Source: Stereum hirsutum FP-91666 SS1 (taxonomy: Eukaryota; Basidiomycota; Agaricomycetes; Russulales; Stereaceae). Taken from it: 64,000 nt of DNA. Shown here one piece after another: positions 1 to 10,052 of the stretch. The stretch covers positions 234,713-298,712 of the forward strand of contig NW_006763140.1 of NCBI RefSeq assembly GCF_000264905.1. Reading direction: 5' to 3'. The translations under genes were made by a program, and so were the position numbers. The notes under the pieces were generated by a model. It was not told the DNA's origin. It was given only the letters and a program-made list of their open reading frames with translations, and made no database searches. The number at the start of each line of letters is the position of its first letter. Within the stretch, counting starts at the first letter, position 1.

Positions 1-1206
1 GGGATGATAGCAATGGAATGTAAGGATGGGTACGGGCATGGAACGGAATTGGAATGGACGTGAGGTGAGGTGATCAAGGCGAGGGATGAGCGTGGACTGA
101 ACACCCGTCGGTGCAAAGGTATAGAGTTGTCGAAATGAAGTAGGAAAAAAAAGAGGAAGAGAAATACGCACTGGATTCGATGAGGGAGTAATATGTGTAT
201 GATCGGAAGTAGCGGTATGAGAAGAAAGAGATGACGGCGTATACGGGTGGCATGTACAATACTCGGAGTCTGCACCATATCCAAGAAAAAGGGAATCAGC
301 CGGTCAGTCAATCGATAATTCAGGACGTCCTGTCAAGAAAGCTCCGTGCTCAACCGTGCACCAATTCTCTGATCGACGAGAGTCATAACGCCAGCCATAA
401 TGCGTGAATACGCCACATACGACTGTGGCGCGCCACAACCACCTGTTTCTACGTCTGTCGTGCGCAATGCGCAGCAGAGGTAGCGGGATAAGACCATTCC
501 GTGTGGTATATTTTCGGCGCATTGGTCCTTATCGACATCTGTAGCAATGGAGAAAGGCGACAGCAAGAGTGCAGTGTCATCATGCTTTGACCGTTCGGCC
601 CTTCTCTCGGTGATGCCGGTGCTATACTTGTGCCTTTCGAGGGAACAAGGACAAGGTGTACAGCCCACATGAGAGGTGATCATCCCGCACCATGGGGGTA
701 ATGAGAGGGGAAACCCGTTTGGGGCCTTGATCTCTCCGAACCAGGCAAATCATGGCAGGCAGGACACGGGGTGGAGGGATGGGATGGAGTTGGAAGTGGA
801 GTTGTGATGAACGCGTACTCACATTTGTCGTTGTTCGGCAGGATTTGTGTAATTTCTGGAGGGTTTTGTGGTTCATGTTAGTACGCCGTATAAACCGACA
901 GGAAGAAGAGGATGCTATGAGAGACTGACCGACAATGCTTCAACACGGTGACGATGGATACGAGGACGGTCTAATAAGTCCGCCACACAGAAATCCAGTT
1001 TCGTCACATACCCGCAGAGACAAGGCAATATGAGATCAGCTATGACCCGTTTTCAGTAAAAGTCAAAACGAAAAAGAACTGACGACGGCTGCACAACCGC
1101 CTGCAATTGCCCATCCTATCCTATGTGCGTCCCAGTTAAGATCGCCATTACTCCAGAAGCTGGACTGGTCAACTGCGGCTTGGTTGTCGCTCGGACAAGT
1201 GGGCAT
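1..1206 (-). CDS. DUF300/TMEM184 (OST-alpha-like) membrane protein, 5' part only
   Basis: Family known as seven-helix membrane proteins related to the alpha subunit of the organic solute transporter (TMEM184, LAZARUS1). Exons seen: 1084-1206, 930-970, 823-855 and 172-269. The donor at 171 opens an intron that has no clear acceptor before the left edge, so the gene runs out of the window. The 98 codons present give an N-terminus with WDAHRIGWAIAGG leading into helix 1, then NYTNPAEQRQI, then RVLYMPPVYAVISFFSY as helix 2, then the conserved FRSYTYYSLIES segment. Those last blocks are the diagnostic part of the family. The start at 1206 is the only Met ahead of helix 1. Intron 3 (270-822) is 553 nt, far longer than the others. 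Which solute it moves cannot be read from this fragment. Confidence 0.82.
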
Positions 1207-2907
1207 GGCGGTGGTGTTGGTGTTGGTAGTAGTCTACAAAAATACCCAGCACGGGATAGGCGAGGGCGAGGGTAGCGAGATGGAGAGCAGTTTGGTTGTT
1301 AGCTAAGACGGAAGCTCAAGGGTATTCGTCTTAGTATTCGGTTCCAGTTCGAAATCCGGAGTATTTACTGTTCTCTGCTGTTTGATTGTGAGGGTCGTGA
1401 GGGTCAGAAAAGACGAGAGTATGGAGGGCGTGAAAGTGGAGGGAACGAAGGACGGTTGCTGGAAGAATAAGAAGAAGAGGACCGTCGTTCGGCTCGCGCT
1501 ACTGGGCGTCTACCGCACCGCCACAACTGACAGCATCTCTCCGCAGGCGCTGCTGATCTAATATCCATCCCATTTTCTTTCATCGTCCACGAACAAGACA
1601 AATTCACCCACTCAGGCTGGCTTCGTGACGTCCACTTGACCCATTCTTTCCTCCTACTTGACGAGCGCTTTGAATGGGTCTTCATTGCTGTGCTATCCGT
1701 GGCATTCTCGGTCTTTGTGCATGTTGGAACTGAGAGCCGTCTGACCCGAATCCTGGTTTGTTCCACTTTACTGCGCTGGCTTAGCTCTCTGCCGTTAGGC
1801 CGCTGTGCGAGCCGACCTGTACAGGATATCGTCCATCCAGACCTCGAACAGCCTCGAGATGGGCACTATGCAGAACTTCGGTCTCTTAGTCGTTATGTTT
1901 CAAAAAAATGAAACGGCAAATCCCCCTAATTGCGGTACATCATCCTCTTACCGAACACGCTTCTCCTCATTCTCCGTCCTCACCCGTAACACGACGCTGG
2001 CACCATGTCTTTCTTTCGTCTGTCTCGAACAGGGACCCATTTGTGCACCCTCACATATGACTCTCGACGGTTTCTGGACAGCCTTCATCTGACTTAGGCT
2101 TCAGTCCACGGAGGATATCGTCGTCTGTCTAAGTTGACTCAAAAACTATGGAATCTTAGCTCGAGCCTGCTCGAGCTACGTTCGCTTCAGTTCTTTTATG
2201 TCACGGTCGCCTCCATGGGGACGGGCCCTGACCGTACACTGTGTTTTGTGTACGTGCAAACACCTATAGGGTATACTCGTGACGTTCCAATATTTTATTT
2301 TACCTGTGGCGGAGACGCCAGCATCAAGCAATGCTACGAACATGCCCTAATAGTGTGGTATTCATGAGGCGTTATATATGATATGTTGACTAACGCTCGT
2401 CTATCATGATTCCTGAAGGCAACACTCTCGCGCTGCCCTTGACCTTCGTTCCTTACCAATCTTGCATGCTTTCTCAAGACTACCTCAAGGATATAGCGAG
2501 ACGCTTGCCGCACCATAAGTCCGACCGAAGTGTTCCGTCGACAAGAATACACCAGTATGGGCGATTGACGATACATTTCCCTTTCTTTCCCCATCCCAAA
2601 AAATGACCAGAGTGAGGAGCTGAACCATCCTTCTATCCCAGACGAAAGACGAATTTTCGACCGAGTCGTACTAGTCGCTCATGGTCTCTTTCCTATGCCC
2701 ATCTCAGTTCGAGCAGGCATCACGCAGTTAACCGCCCTCGTAAACTCGAAAGACACATCTGTACAAATTACAATCATGCGATTTCGAACCATCAACAAGC
2801 CGACCATCGACATTCTTCGGGGCGCCATCTACTCTTCTACATCTCTGTCCTCTACAGCATTCGTCACTCATCGCTCAGGCGCCCTCACAACATTCTCAAC
2901 AAACACA
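1207..2907. other. gene-free stretch
   Basis: Promoter side of the DUF300 gene and downstream side of the first small gene. Several open frames exist on both strands (for example 1636-1911 plus and 1404-1766 minus) but none has recognisable motifs or a splice chain I could extend. I see no RNA gene or repeat here. Confidence 0.45.
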
Positions 2908-3329
2908 TCACTTCCTCTGCGGACTCTTGTTGCCACCAACAGGTGCGCCAGCCCCTGCACCAGCACCCGCACCAGCGCCGGTACGACGATCGGCGGTAGC
3001 CTGGGCGCGCGAGGGGAACGACTTGTTGCCTACGTCCTTCCCGGCTTTTGCCTGCAATATCCATCACCGTCAAACGTCAGTCAGTCGACGGGGTGCTGGA
3101 CGAGGTGGACAATGCGGACGTACCTGAGTGGACTGGATCCTAGCGGAGTCGGCTTTGGTCATTGGGTTTCGTCCGCCTTGGCCTGCGTTCTCTGTATGAG
3201 GAGAGTGGGGTGAGATAATGTGGAGTCAGTCGCTAGTATTTCGACGAAGGATGATTCAAAGAAAAACTAGCGCGGATGGGAGGGAGAGAGGGAGAGAAAC
3301 GGAATCAGAAGGTCGAACTGACTAGACAT
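2908..3329 (-). CDS. small SMP/LEA-like hydrophilic protein (tandem copy A)
   Basis: A 72-residue protein from three exons: 3323-3329 (only 7 nt, ATG TCT A), 3124-3191 and 2908-3051. Introns of 131 and 72 nt have GTCAGT/GTACGT donors and CAG acceptors. The sequence begins MSKNAGQGGRNP, then MTKADSARIQSTQ at residues 13-25, then SFPSRAQATADRR, then an Ala-Gly repeat, and ends SPQRK. The pattern of MTK-D-ARIQS followed by RAQ-A-AD resembles the seed-maturation-protein (SMP) repeat of stress-linked, disordered LEA-type proteins; this match is from memory and tentative. Lys and Arg are abundant, and there is no signal peptide or membrane segment. A TATA box lies about 92 nt upstream. Copy B at 4626-5041 has the same intron positions and phases. 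Confidence 0.72.
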
Positions 3330-4625
3330 TATGGTTCGACTGGAGGAGTAAAGGTTGGTGGTGGTACGCGGGTAGATGGGTGGGTCCTGAGGTCGAAAGG
3401 TAAGCCGTCGACCAACGACAATTTATACCTCTCTCTCCACACTGCCCAACCCAATAATAACTTCCCCTCCGCCCCCATACTCAGATTCATAGCCGCAACT
3501 TACTTCTGGCCAAACCTTCTCGTGCGTGCGAAGGCCCGAGTCTCAGCCGTCGAGCGACATTCGCCCGCGTCCCAAACTTGAACTCTGTTAGTGTCTCCCG
3601 CCACAAGAACCTATCGACGTTCAAAAGGCGGGCTGCTCGACTCCCCGTCGAGCTGTTTAAGGACGCCCAGATACGAAAACGGGTCGACATGTCCCATTCC
3701 TCTCTTCCGTCTCTTCTTCCTCACCAAAAATAACAACCAACCGCTATATACTCTCTCCATCTATATAAGTTTCATCGTTTCATCGACACCTCCTGTATGG
3801 GATAGGCTTACACGAACCATTGAGTCTCCTTCGGACGAACCAAAGCCGAGCTATCCTTGGTCACATAGTAACTTATTAGACTCAAACCACCGCTAGAACC
3901 GCTCCATCTTGATGCATCGTCCTATTTAGTGCCAGTACGCCCACAACCCGAGACATATGGCCGGATAGAGTTGCCTCTGGAAGTGTTCTAAGGTGGAGAG
4001 TCGAGTTGAGGTTGGGTTCGCTATGCCCGGTCAGTTCCTACTACACTGATTTGAAAGTCTCACCCTCGTTATCGCCCTGAGTGGCTCTTCTATCCTTAGG
4101 TCCAGATAGAGTATGCATCGCGTCGAGGGGAATCCCGAAGATTTATTGACTCAAGCTATTGTCTTCTCGCGCTCTGGCTGTCCTGTGGTCTCCATTTGTG
4201 CATACCTTCCTCGAACTACGCTCTTCGTGCTGTACACTCATCCTTATGCTATCTGAGTTGACAGTGTTCCAAAAAGCTTATTGACGAGCTGTTTCTCGCT
4301 TTCGTTGGAGATCGACTCAGCGGTCATACCTACTGCTTGTTCTCGTTTGCCATTAGCCAGCGCGTCAAAGCATCGATGCACAAGAAAACAACCACACTAT
4401 TCATGCGCCCCGTACACAATCACCGTCGTATTCGTACAACCTACAACAACTTGCTATCCTCATCCAGGCCGCACCCATGCTCTACTCCTCCAACAACCTA
4501 CCACAATCGTCGAGCACTGAGGTTCAAGACCGGGTAGAACACCCTGTATCTTCCGCGTCGAGTCAGACTCTGCCTCCAACCCCATCCGAATGTATCCTAA
4601 GCTCCTTACCGGTATCACAGACCCC
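3330..4625. other. intergenic between small-protein copies A and B
   Basis: Holds the promoter of copy A and the 3' flank of copy B. The open frames 3591-3896 and 4281-4520 have no motif or splice context. Nothing else seen. Confidence 0.4.
3421..3427 (-). promoter_or_regulatory. TATA box of small-protein copy A
   Basis: TATAAAT on the minus strand, about 92 nt before the ATG at 3329. Copy B has a TATA box at almost the same distance, which supports both starts. Confidence 0.5.
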
Positions 4626-5041
4626 CTACTTCTTCTGCGGTGCATTCGCAGACCCGGTGTTCGTGTTCGAAGGCGTAACAGTCTTAGGACCCCCGTCTGG
4701 CTTGTTCGTGGCGTTCTCGCGCTGGTTGATGGCGTTCTCGACACGGTCTAGGAAACCGTCTGTGTTATCCTGTTATCGGGTTCAACGGTTCGTTACGGGT
4801 CAGTATGCTTACGCGACAAGGCATTGGATGATGGGGTCCGCGGTAAGTACGTACCTGGGTGGGCTTGACCCTGTCGAAATCTTTTCTGGTCCACTGGTTT
4901 TTCCCGGCTAGGTTTCCTGCGTTGTCTGTATCGTCGGGCAGAATTAGTAACATAGAGTTAGTATGGTCCAGGGGAGAAAATAGCGGAGAGGGAGTAGGTG
5001 GAACAGCGGGGTTTTGGTGAGGGGAAAGACTGACCAGACAT
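4626..5041 (-). CDS. small hydrophilic protein (tandem copy B)
   Basis: A 73-residue protein from exons 5035-5041 (7 nt, ATG TCT G), 4855-4925 and 4626-4769. Introns are 109 and 85 nt. It begins MSDNAGNLAGKNQ, then WTRKDFDRVKPTQ, then GFLDRVENAINQ, and ends with an Asn/Thr/Pro-rich tail NAPQKK. Exons 1 and 2 align with copy A: MS-x-NAG, a Trp/Met-Thr-Arg/Lys-x-Asp block, and Thr-Gln as the last two residues before a phase-0 intron. Exon 3 has the same length (144 nt) as in copy A but an unrelated sequence, without the RAQ-A-AD block. The role is unknown; a small disordered stress protein is the likeliest reading. The acceptor at 4770 was chosen because it alone keeps frame with the C-terminus. 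Confidence 0.68.
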
Positions 5042-5932
5042 TGTTGATGATGGAGTGGGCGAAAGAGCTTTGAGATGCAGAGGTGAATATCGTTGGTATG
5101 GAATGGGGCTTTGAATCGTTGGACGCGGACAACTTTTATATCTCACAATGTCCATCGTCTTGGGGCGGATCACGACGATACTCCTCGCGAGCCTGTCAAC
5201 TCCCGCCACAAGAACCCACGACGACTACTCTAACCTAGTGCATGACGATCCAACTGCATTCAAATGCTTACCTATTTCCTCAGAATTCACATCCTAGACC
5301 CACACAACTCGACGTGACCGTAGTCCTTGTCGACACTCGACGCACATATGATGCAGGGTAGTCGAACGGTTGTGCTCCTAGTTGTATGTTTGTTTGGTCC
5401 CCGCGAATTTTTTTACACGCAACGCCACTGAAACTGGTCTTCTGTGTCAGGTATAGTGTGCGATGGTCACGAGAGGACCGCAAAAATCTCATACAATTGA
5501 GCAAACGCAGATACAGAGAAAATACAAGACCCCGAGGCTGATGCATGTGTTGTCTATGAGCTAATCACCGCTGCATTTTAGACCATAGAAAGACCCGTCC
5601 AGGCACACGGAACTTACGCATCGGATGGATTGTGCGTCTTGGTGATCAGAAATATATTTGAGGGAACAGGGGGAGAAAAAGACAAAATGGCAACAAGAAA
5701 GGCAGTATAACAAGGAACGTCACGCTCTCTTCACGCTTTAGACTCCGCTTTCGCTAACTGCTCGACTCACCGTTGGATGAGGATTGGGGGGCTGTCAGGC
5801 GTGAACCAGCGGCTAGATGGATGAGGAACGACCTGATGACGACAACGTTGGTGGCAAGGATGGTACCATGAGTGGATAGGAACCTACCTCTCACAACGAC
5901 AGGAGTGATCCTCGATGGAATAACTAAAGTCA
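5042..5932. other. gene-free stretch
   Basis: Promoter of small-protein copy B and 3' flank of F-box copy 1. No motif-bearing frame seen. Confidence 0.4.
5133..5140 (-). promoter_or_regulatory. TATA box of small-protein copy B
   Basis: TATAAAAG on the minus strand, about 92 nt before the ATG at 5041, matching the spacing at copy A. Confidence 0.55.
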
Positions 5933-7651
5933 CTAAAGTCCGAGATCCAGCTCTTCCACCCGTGCATGCGCGACCCTCAACTCCTCCTCCAGAGACCGTA
6001 TTCTTGACCCGAAAAACTTCTCCTTGTCTTCCTTGACCCTATTCATTAGCTCCAGCGCCCGCCCCACATTACGCCAAAACTCTACCGCCTCCCTTATCTT
6101 ATCCCTCGATTTTGTCTCCCACCACTCCGGTTCCCATACGTGGGTGTATTCATCGCAGTCCTCGTCCAGAGAGGATAGCACCTGGAAACCTCTAGGAAGT
6201 AAAGGGAACAGGAGCCAGCTGACGTTCTCTACGTCACACCGGATGGTGGAGTACCCAATGCAAAGTTGGGCGAGATGGTGGAAATGCTCGCCGATAGAAG
6301 GTGGGATATTGATCGAGGTCGTGCGCAAGTACAGCCTCAATTTAGTGATTCTGGGGCAGTGGCGAGCGAATTGGATGATGGCGCGCAGAGTAAGGGTGGA
6401 CTCGGGAGTGAACATGGGGTATGCGTTCAACACCAGCTCTTCCAAATGCGGAAGACCAGCCGCAAGAGATTCGATTTGGTAGTCCGTGATGTCGATAGGC
6501 TGGACGTAGCGAATAGTGAACGTTTTCAAGTGGCGAAGGCGGATAATAGAGCAAATGTCCGCGAACGTGTATATAGGAGAATCTCGGGCGTCCTGTATAC
6601 TCATTCGAAGGTTGTCGATCTCGGTCATGTAGAGCTCGAGACGTTCCAGGCCACGACATGAATCCGTTAGAGCGTTGAGATGTTCTTGAAGGTGTGAAGG
6701 TGTCCTCTGGTGTGGTAGAGGGACGTTTAGGAAGATAGAAATCAGAGAAGATGTTGGGAAATTTGGTGTGGTGAAAAATTGCCGAGCATGAGCCAGAGAA
6801 GCTCCGAATGTGATGGATTGCAACGACGGGAATGCACCAGCTTCCAGAGAAGCCTGAAAGTTTGGAGGTGCTTTCGCCCATTCCGTATTCTGAGACGACA
6901 GTACCCGAAGCGAGTGAATGGTAGATAGAGGGTTGATGATGGACGGAAAGAAAAGAGTGGGTGACAGGATGACATCGCGAAGATGTCGAAGTGCTTCGAA
7001 AAGATGGCAGAGTTCTTTTCTGTCTGCTCGTCAGGAGCGGGGATGTCAAGGTCAAGGGTCGTGAGATTGGGCATTCTCTCAGCTATGTGGGGACATAATG
7101 CTTTGAAATCCATTGACATCGAACGAACAGACCCGTGGCGTATATTGATTTTGAGTGCAGAAATCGAGTGGTGCATAATGAGGGCTCCAAATTGGGGACC
7201 TGTGCGGGTGCCTATTCGAAGGGATTGAAGATTCGGAAATAATATGGAAAGAGGTCGAGTGGACATGATCTCAAACATGGCCCCCTCAGACCAACGTATG
7301 TGTGAGGCCGTCCCGTCGATGGAGCGAACTCGGTGTGAATTGCTGAGGAAACGGTCCCAGATGCTCTTGCTCAGAGGAGGCGCAAAGCTCTGATACAATT
7401 TGTCAGGAGTCCTCTAATCCAAGTTCTTGTATGAAACGCACCATTTTCCGAGTGTTAGGGTCTGATACCGTACCTGCCAACGAGGCAAGAGCGCTTGTCC
7501 AATCGTACAAGTCTCGCCACACCTCGTTAAGGGCACCATCCGTCCATGCCTTGCACACTCGAGCATTTCGGGCATTCGAGTCATAGTCGAGCTGCAAGAA
7601 GATACGATGAAGCAATTCTTGGGGAAAGTTTTGTGCATGAGGCGTCGTCAT
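5933..7651 (-). pseudogene. F-box/LRR-like protein, copy 1, frameshifted
   Basis: Homologue of the intact genes at 15437-17167 and 23105-24822. Exon 1 (7442-7651, 210 nt) gives MTTPHAQNFPQELLHRIF, an F-box, ending in the ARVCKAWTDGALNEVWR block. A 52-nt intron (7390-7441) follows, then exon 2 (5933-7389) with the leucine-rich body (NLTTLDLDIPAPDEQ; LPHLEELVLNAYP). Compared with copy 2, one base is missing near 7011-7020, just after the DEQTE codons. The upstream frame then runs to a stop at 6742 (about 285 residues), while the rest of the homologous protein lies in another frame down to 5933. No intron can explain a one-base shift, so this is a recent pseudogene or a sequencing error. The homologous part of exon 2 is otherwise open. 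Confidence 0.8.
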
Positions 7652-8165
7652 TCCGGGCACAAGTACGCCGGGGAGGAACTGAGATGACGACTAGTGCTGC
7701 ACACGGCGTTTCAGTGGTAGTTCGTGGCCGATAACGCACGTAGCTGAGTAATTGGTAGTAAGTAGCAGCCTGAACGACTCACATAGAGCACCTCAAGGCC
7801 TCAAGGCCGTCACCTGCAGCGAGCGTCTTTTTTTTAACGTTGGAGTTGACGCGTTCAACTTCAAACGCCGTGACTTTGCCGTTGCCATCCCGGGGAATAT
7901 TAATAATGGACACGAGGGGCAAGGAAGGACCGTGGCGTGACCCCTGTCTTTTGTTTGTTCCCAGCGCCACATTGTACGTACCACCACTCTCACCTGGAAT
8001 CTTTCGTATGATATGAGGGTACTTCTACACTAGAAAAGAACCACCATGGCGTTGGACAGCAGCAGGCGCCACGACGTGAAAGAGGAGAAGAATGAATGAC
8101 CGGCGAAGTCCGAGCTCTCAGCTGATGACAGAAACAGTGGAAGGAGTCAGCTGGGAACGGGAGCC
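7652..8165. other. intergenic, divergent promoters
   Basis: Short region between F-box copy 1 (leftward) and the ankyrin gene (rightward). No gene seen. Confidence 0.4.
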
Positions 8166-8892
8166 ATGACGGTGTGTAACGAACGACGGAGAATCAGTCC
8201 ACTGGGCAGTTACGATCTTTCTCTTCCGTAACAGTGAGAATACAACTACCTCCAAACGTTATAGTCTCACCGCCGAAACCGATTCGAACATGGTACGAAC
8301 TATATCTTCTCAACATCCAGCCAATTCTCTCTGACCCTCCGATCATACAGAACGGAACGGACTCCAGCCAAACATCCCCTGGCACAGCGTCTCACCTCCC
8401 AAAAGAAACGCTAGATTTCGCACATCGGATGTTTGATGCGGCGAGGACGGGAAATTCAGAGTTGTTGCTCGCAGCTGTGGATGCTGGGCTTCCGGTGGAT
8501 ATGATGAACGACGACGGTGCGCCCTTCTCTTTCAATCGGGATACATAACCCGTGCTCACAACCATCGTACGGACTCAAAAATCTGATCAGGCAACACCCT
8601 CCTCATGCTCGCCGCCTACTCCGGACATCACACCCTCGTCCAATCTCTACTCACCCGCAAAGCGAACCCAAACAAACTGAACGACCGCGGTCAATCCCCC
8701 CTCGCCGGCGCGGTCTTCAAGGGCGAAGACGAGGTCGTGAAAGTGTTGGTCGAGGGGGGTGCGGATCCGAGGTTGGGGACGCCGAATGCGATTGAGAGTG
8801 CGAGGATGTTTGGGAAGGAGGGGATGTTGAGGTTGTTTGGGGCGGGGGAGGGAGAGGGCGCGGGTGCGCTGTTGCCGGTGGGTGAGCGGTGA
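8166..8892 (+). CDS. ankyrin-repeat protein
   Basis: Modelled as 197 residues from exons 8166-8175, 8235-8516 and 8591-8892. The last junction is firm: GTGCGC donor, ATCAG acceptor, joining NDDG to NTLLMLAAYSGH. Ankyrin units include FDAARTGNSELLLAAVDAG, NTLLMLAAYSGHHTLVQSLL and SPLAGAVFKGEDEVVKVLV with GADPR, so about three repeats fill residues 70-175. The N-terminal segment RTWYELYLLN is typical of a small fungal ankyrin family. The first exon is only ten bases and was chosen because no in-frame ATG exists upstream of the conserved RTWYELYL; it is the weakest part. Ankyrin repeats mediate protein binding; the partner is unknown. Confidence 0.75.
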
Positions 8893-10052
8893 TGAGGACG
8901 GGCCATTTTCGTCGCACTACGGATCGGACGAAACGCGATTTTTCGCCCAAAATTCGTCGCATCAGGATGGGACCTCCGTCAGCATACGCAGGGGTCCTTG
9001 ATGTCGATGAGGGGTGACGACAAATATATATCATTGTACGAATTGTACGAATGAGAACTGTCCCCAGTGTATTTTTAGCTGTTGTTTGTCGTCGAGAATG
9101 TTACCTTGCTTGCAAGGTCTCTCCCACCCCGGTAATTGTGGCTGAGCGACTTTTTCGCACACAAAGCCAAACAGTTTGCGTAAGCTTTTCTCACATTTCT
9201 GTGGCACCCCTCACCCAACAGCAATCGCGTACTTGATTACCACCATCAGGACGGAGCAATTTCTATCTGCCCTGGATATACAGATTTTGTACACACCCAG
9301 CATGTTCCGCGAAAGTATGCTCGATGTCTGCACGCACAACGCGCTCAGGCCTGAAGGGCTATCGACGCCACAATGCATCAAGCCGATGCTTCTCCTGAGG
9401 CCTACGTACGCTTCGAGGCGCTGCTGCGGTCAGCGAAGCAAGCAACCTGACATCAGTGGCCATCGGAACGTGGATGTATTGTGCAGATTTAAAGGCTGCC
9501 TCTAATACGGGTTTGCGAGCCAAGAAGAACCATCTGTGGCGCGACTCTTGCGTGATCATCCAGAAGTAATTTCCGGTACTGAATACTCTGCAGTATCGCT
9601 AACAAAGTTGCTACTGCAAATAAAGTGCACAGAAATATTGAGCATTGGTAGATATGCCATTGTCAGAAGAGGTCTCTCAAGCAAGGTCAGTGCCACAGCA
9701 TGTGGAGCTTCCCTAGTCATGGTTCTACTGGGATTGTGTGGCCCATCTGTATGTAAACGATCTGTTCTCTTTCGCCACGCTTCCCACGGATGCTACGCTT
9801 TGAGTTTACATCAATGATTTTGAAATGGAGGGTCGAAAGTGCCGAAAGGCGCTGCGATGCCCCTGTATCCTGCCAACGTCGCTTCGCCAAGGCCTTCCCA
9901 TCTGATTCTACTCTTGCTTCATCTTCAGCTTTCAACCCTTCTTGCTCCTGACCATCACTATCCAAACGTCGACGTCCAACACGTCGTCGAACAGCGCGCT
10001 TTGAATTCTTGATTTATACCAGATATTTGACAAGGAATAGTAGAAGATAGTC
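8893..10052. other. gene-free stretch
   Basis: Downstream of the ankyrin gene and promoter of the phospholipase gene. The open frames at 9051-9505 and 9717-9965 lack motifs. Nothing further seen. Confidence 0.4.

Noticed and set aside
425..436. 12-bp palindrome GTGGCGCGCCAC, also at 15212-15223
   Set aside because: Two copies only, in unrelated contexts (an intron and an intergenic region); no reason beyond chance to call a site.
1636..1911. 91-codon plus-strand frame with a hydrophobic segment
   Set aside because: Isolated, no motif, no splice context.
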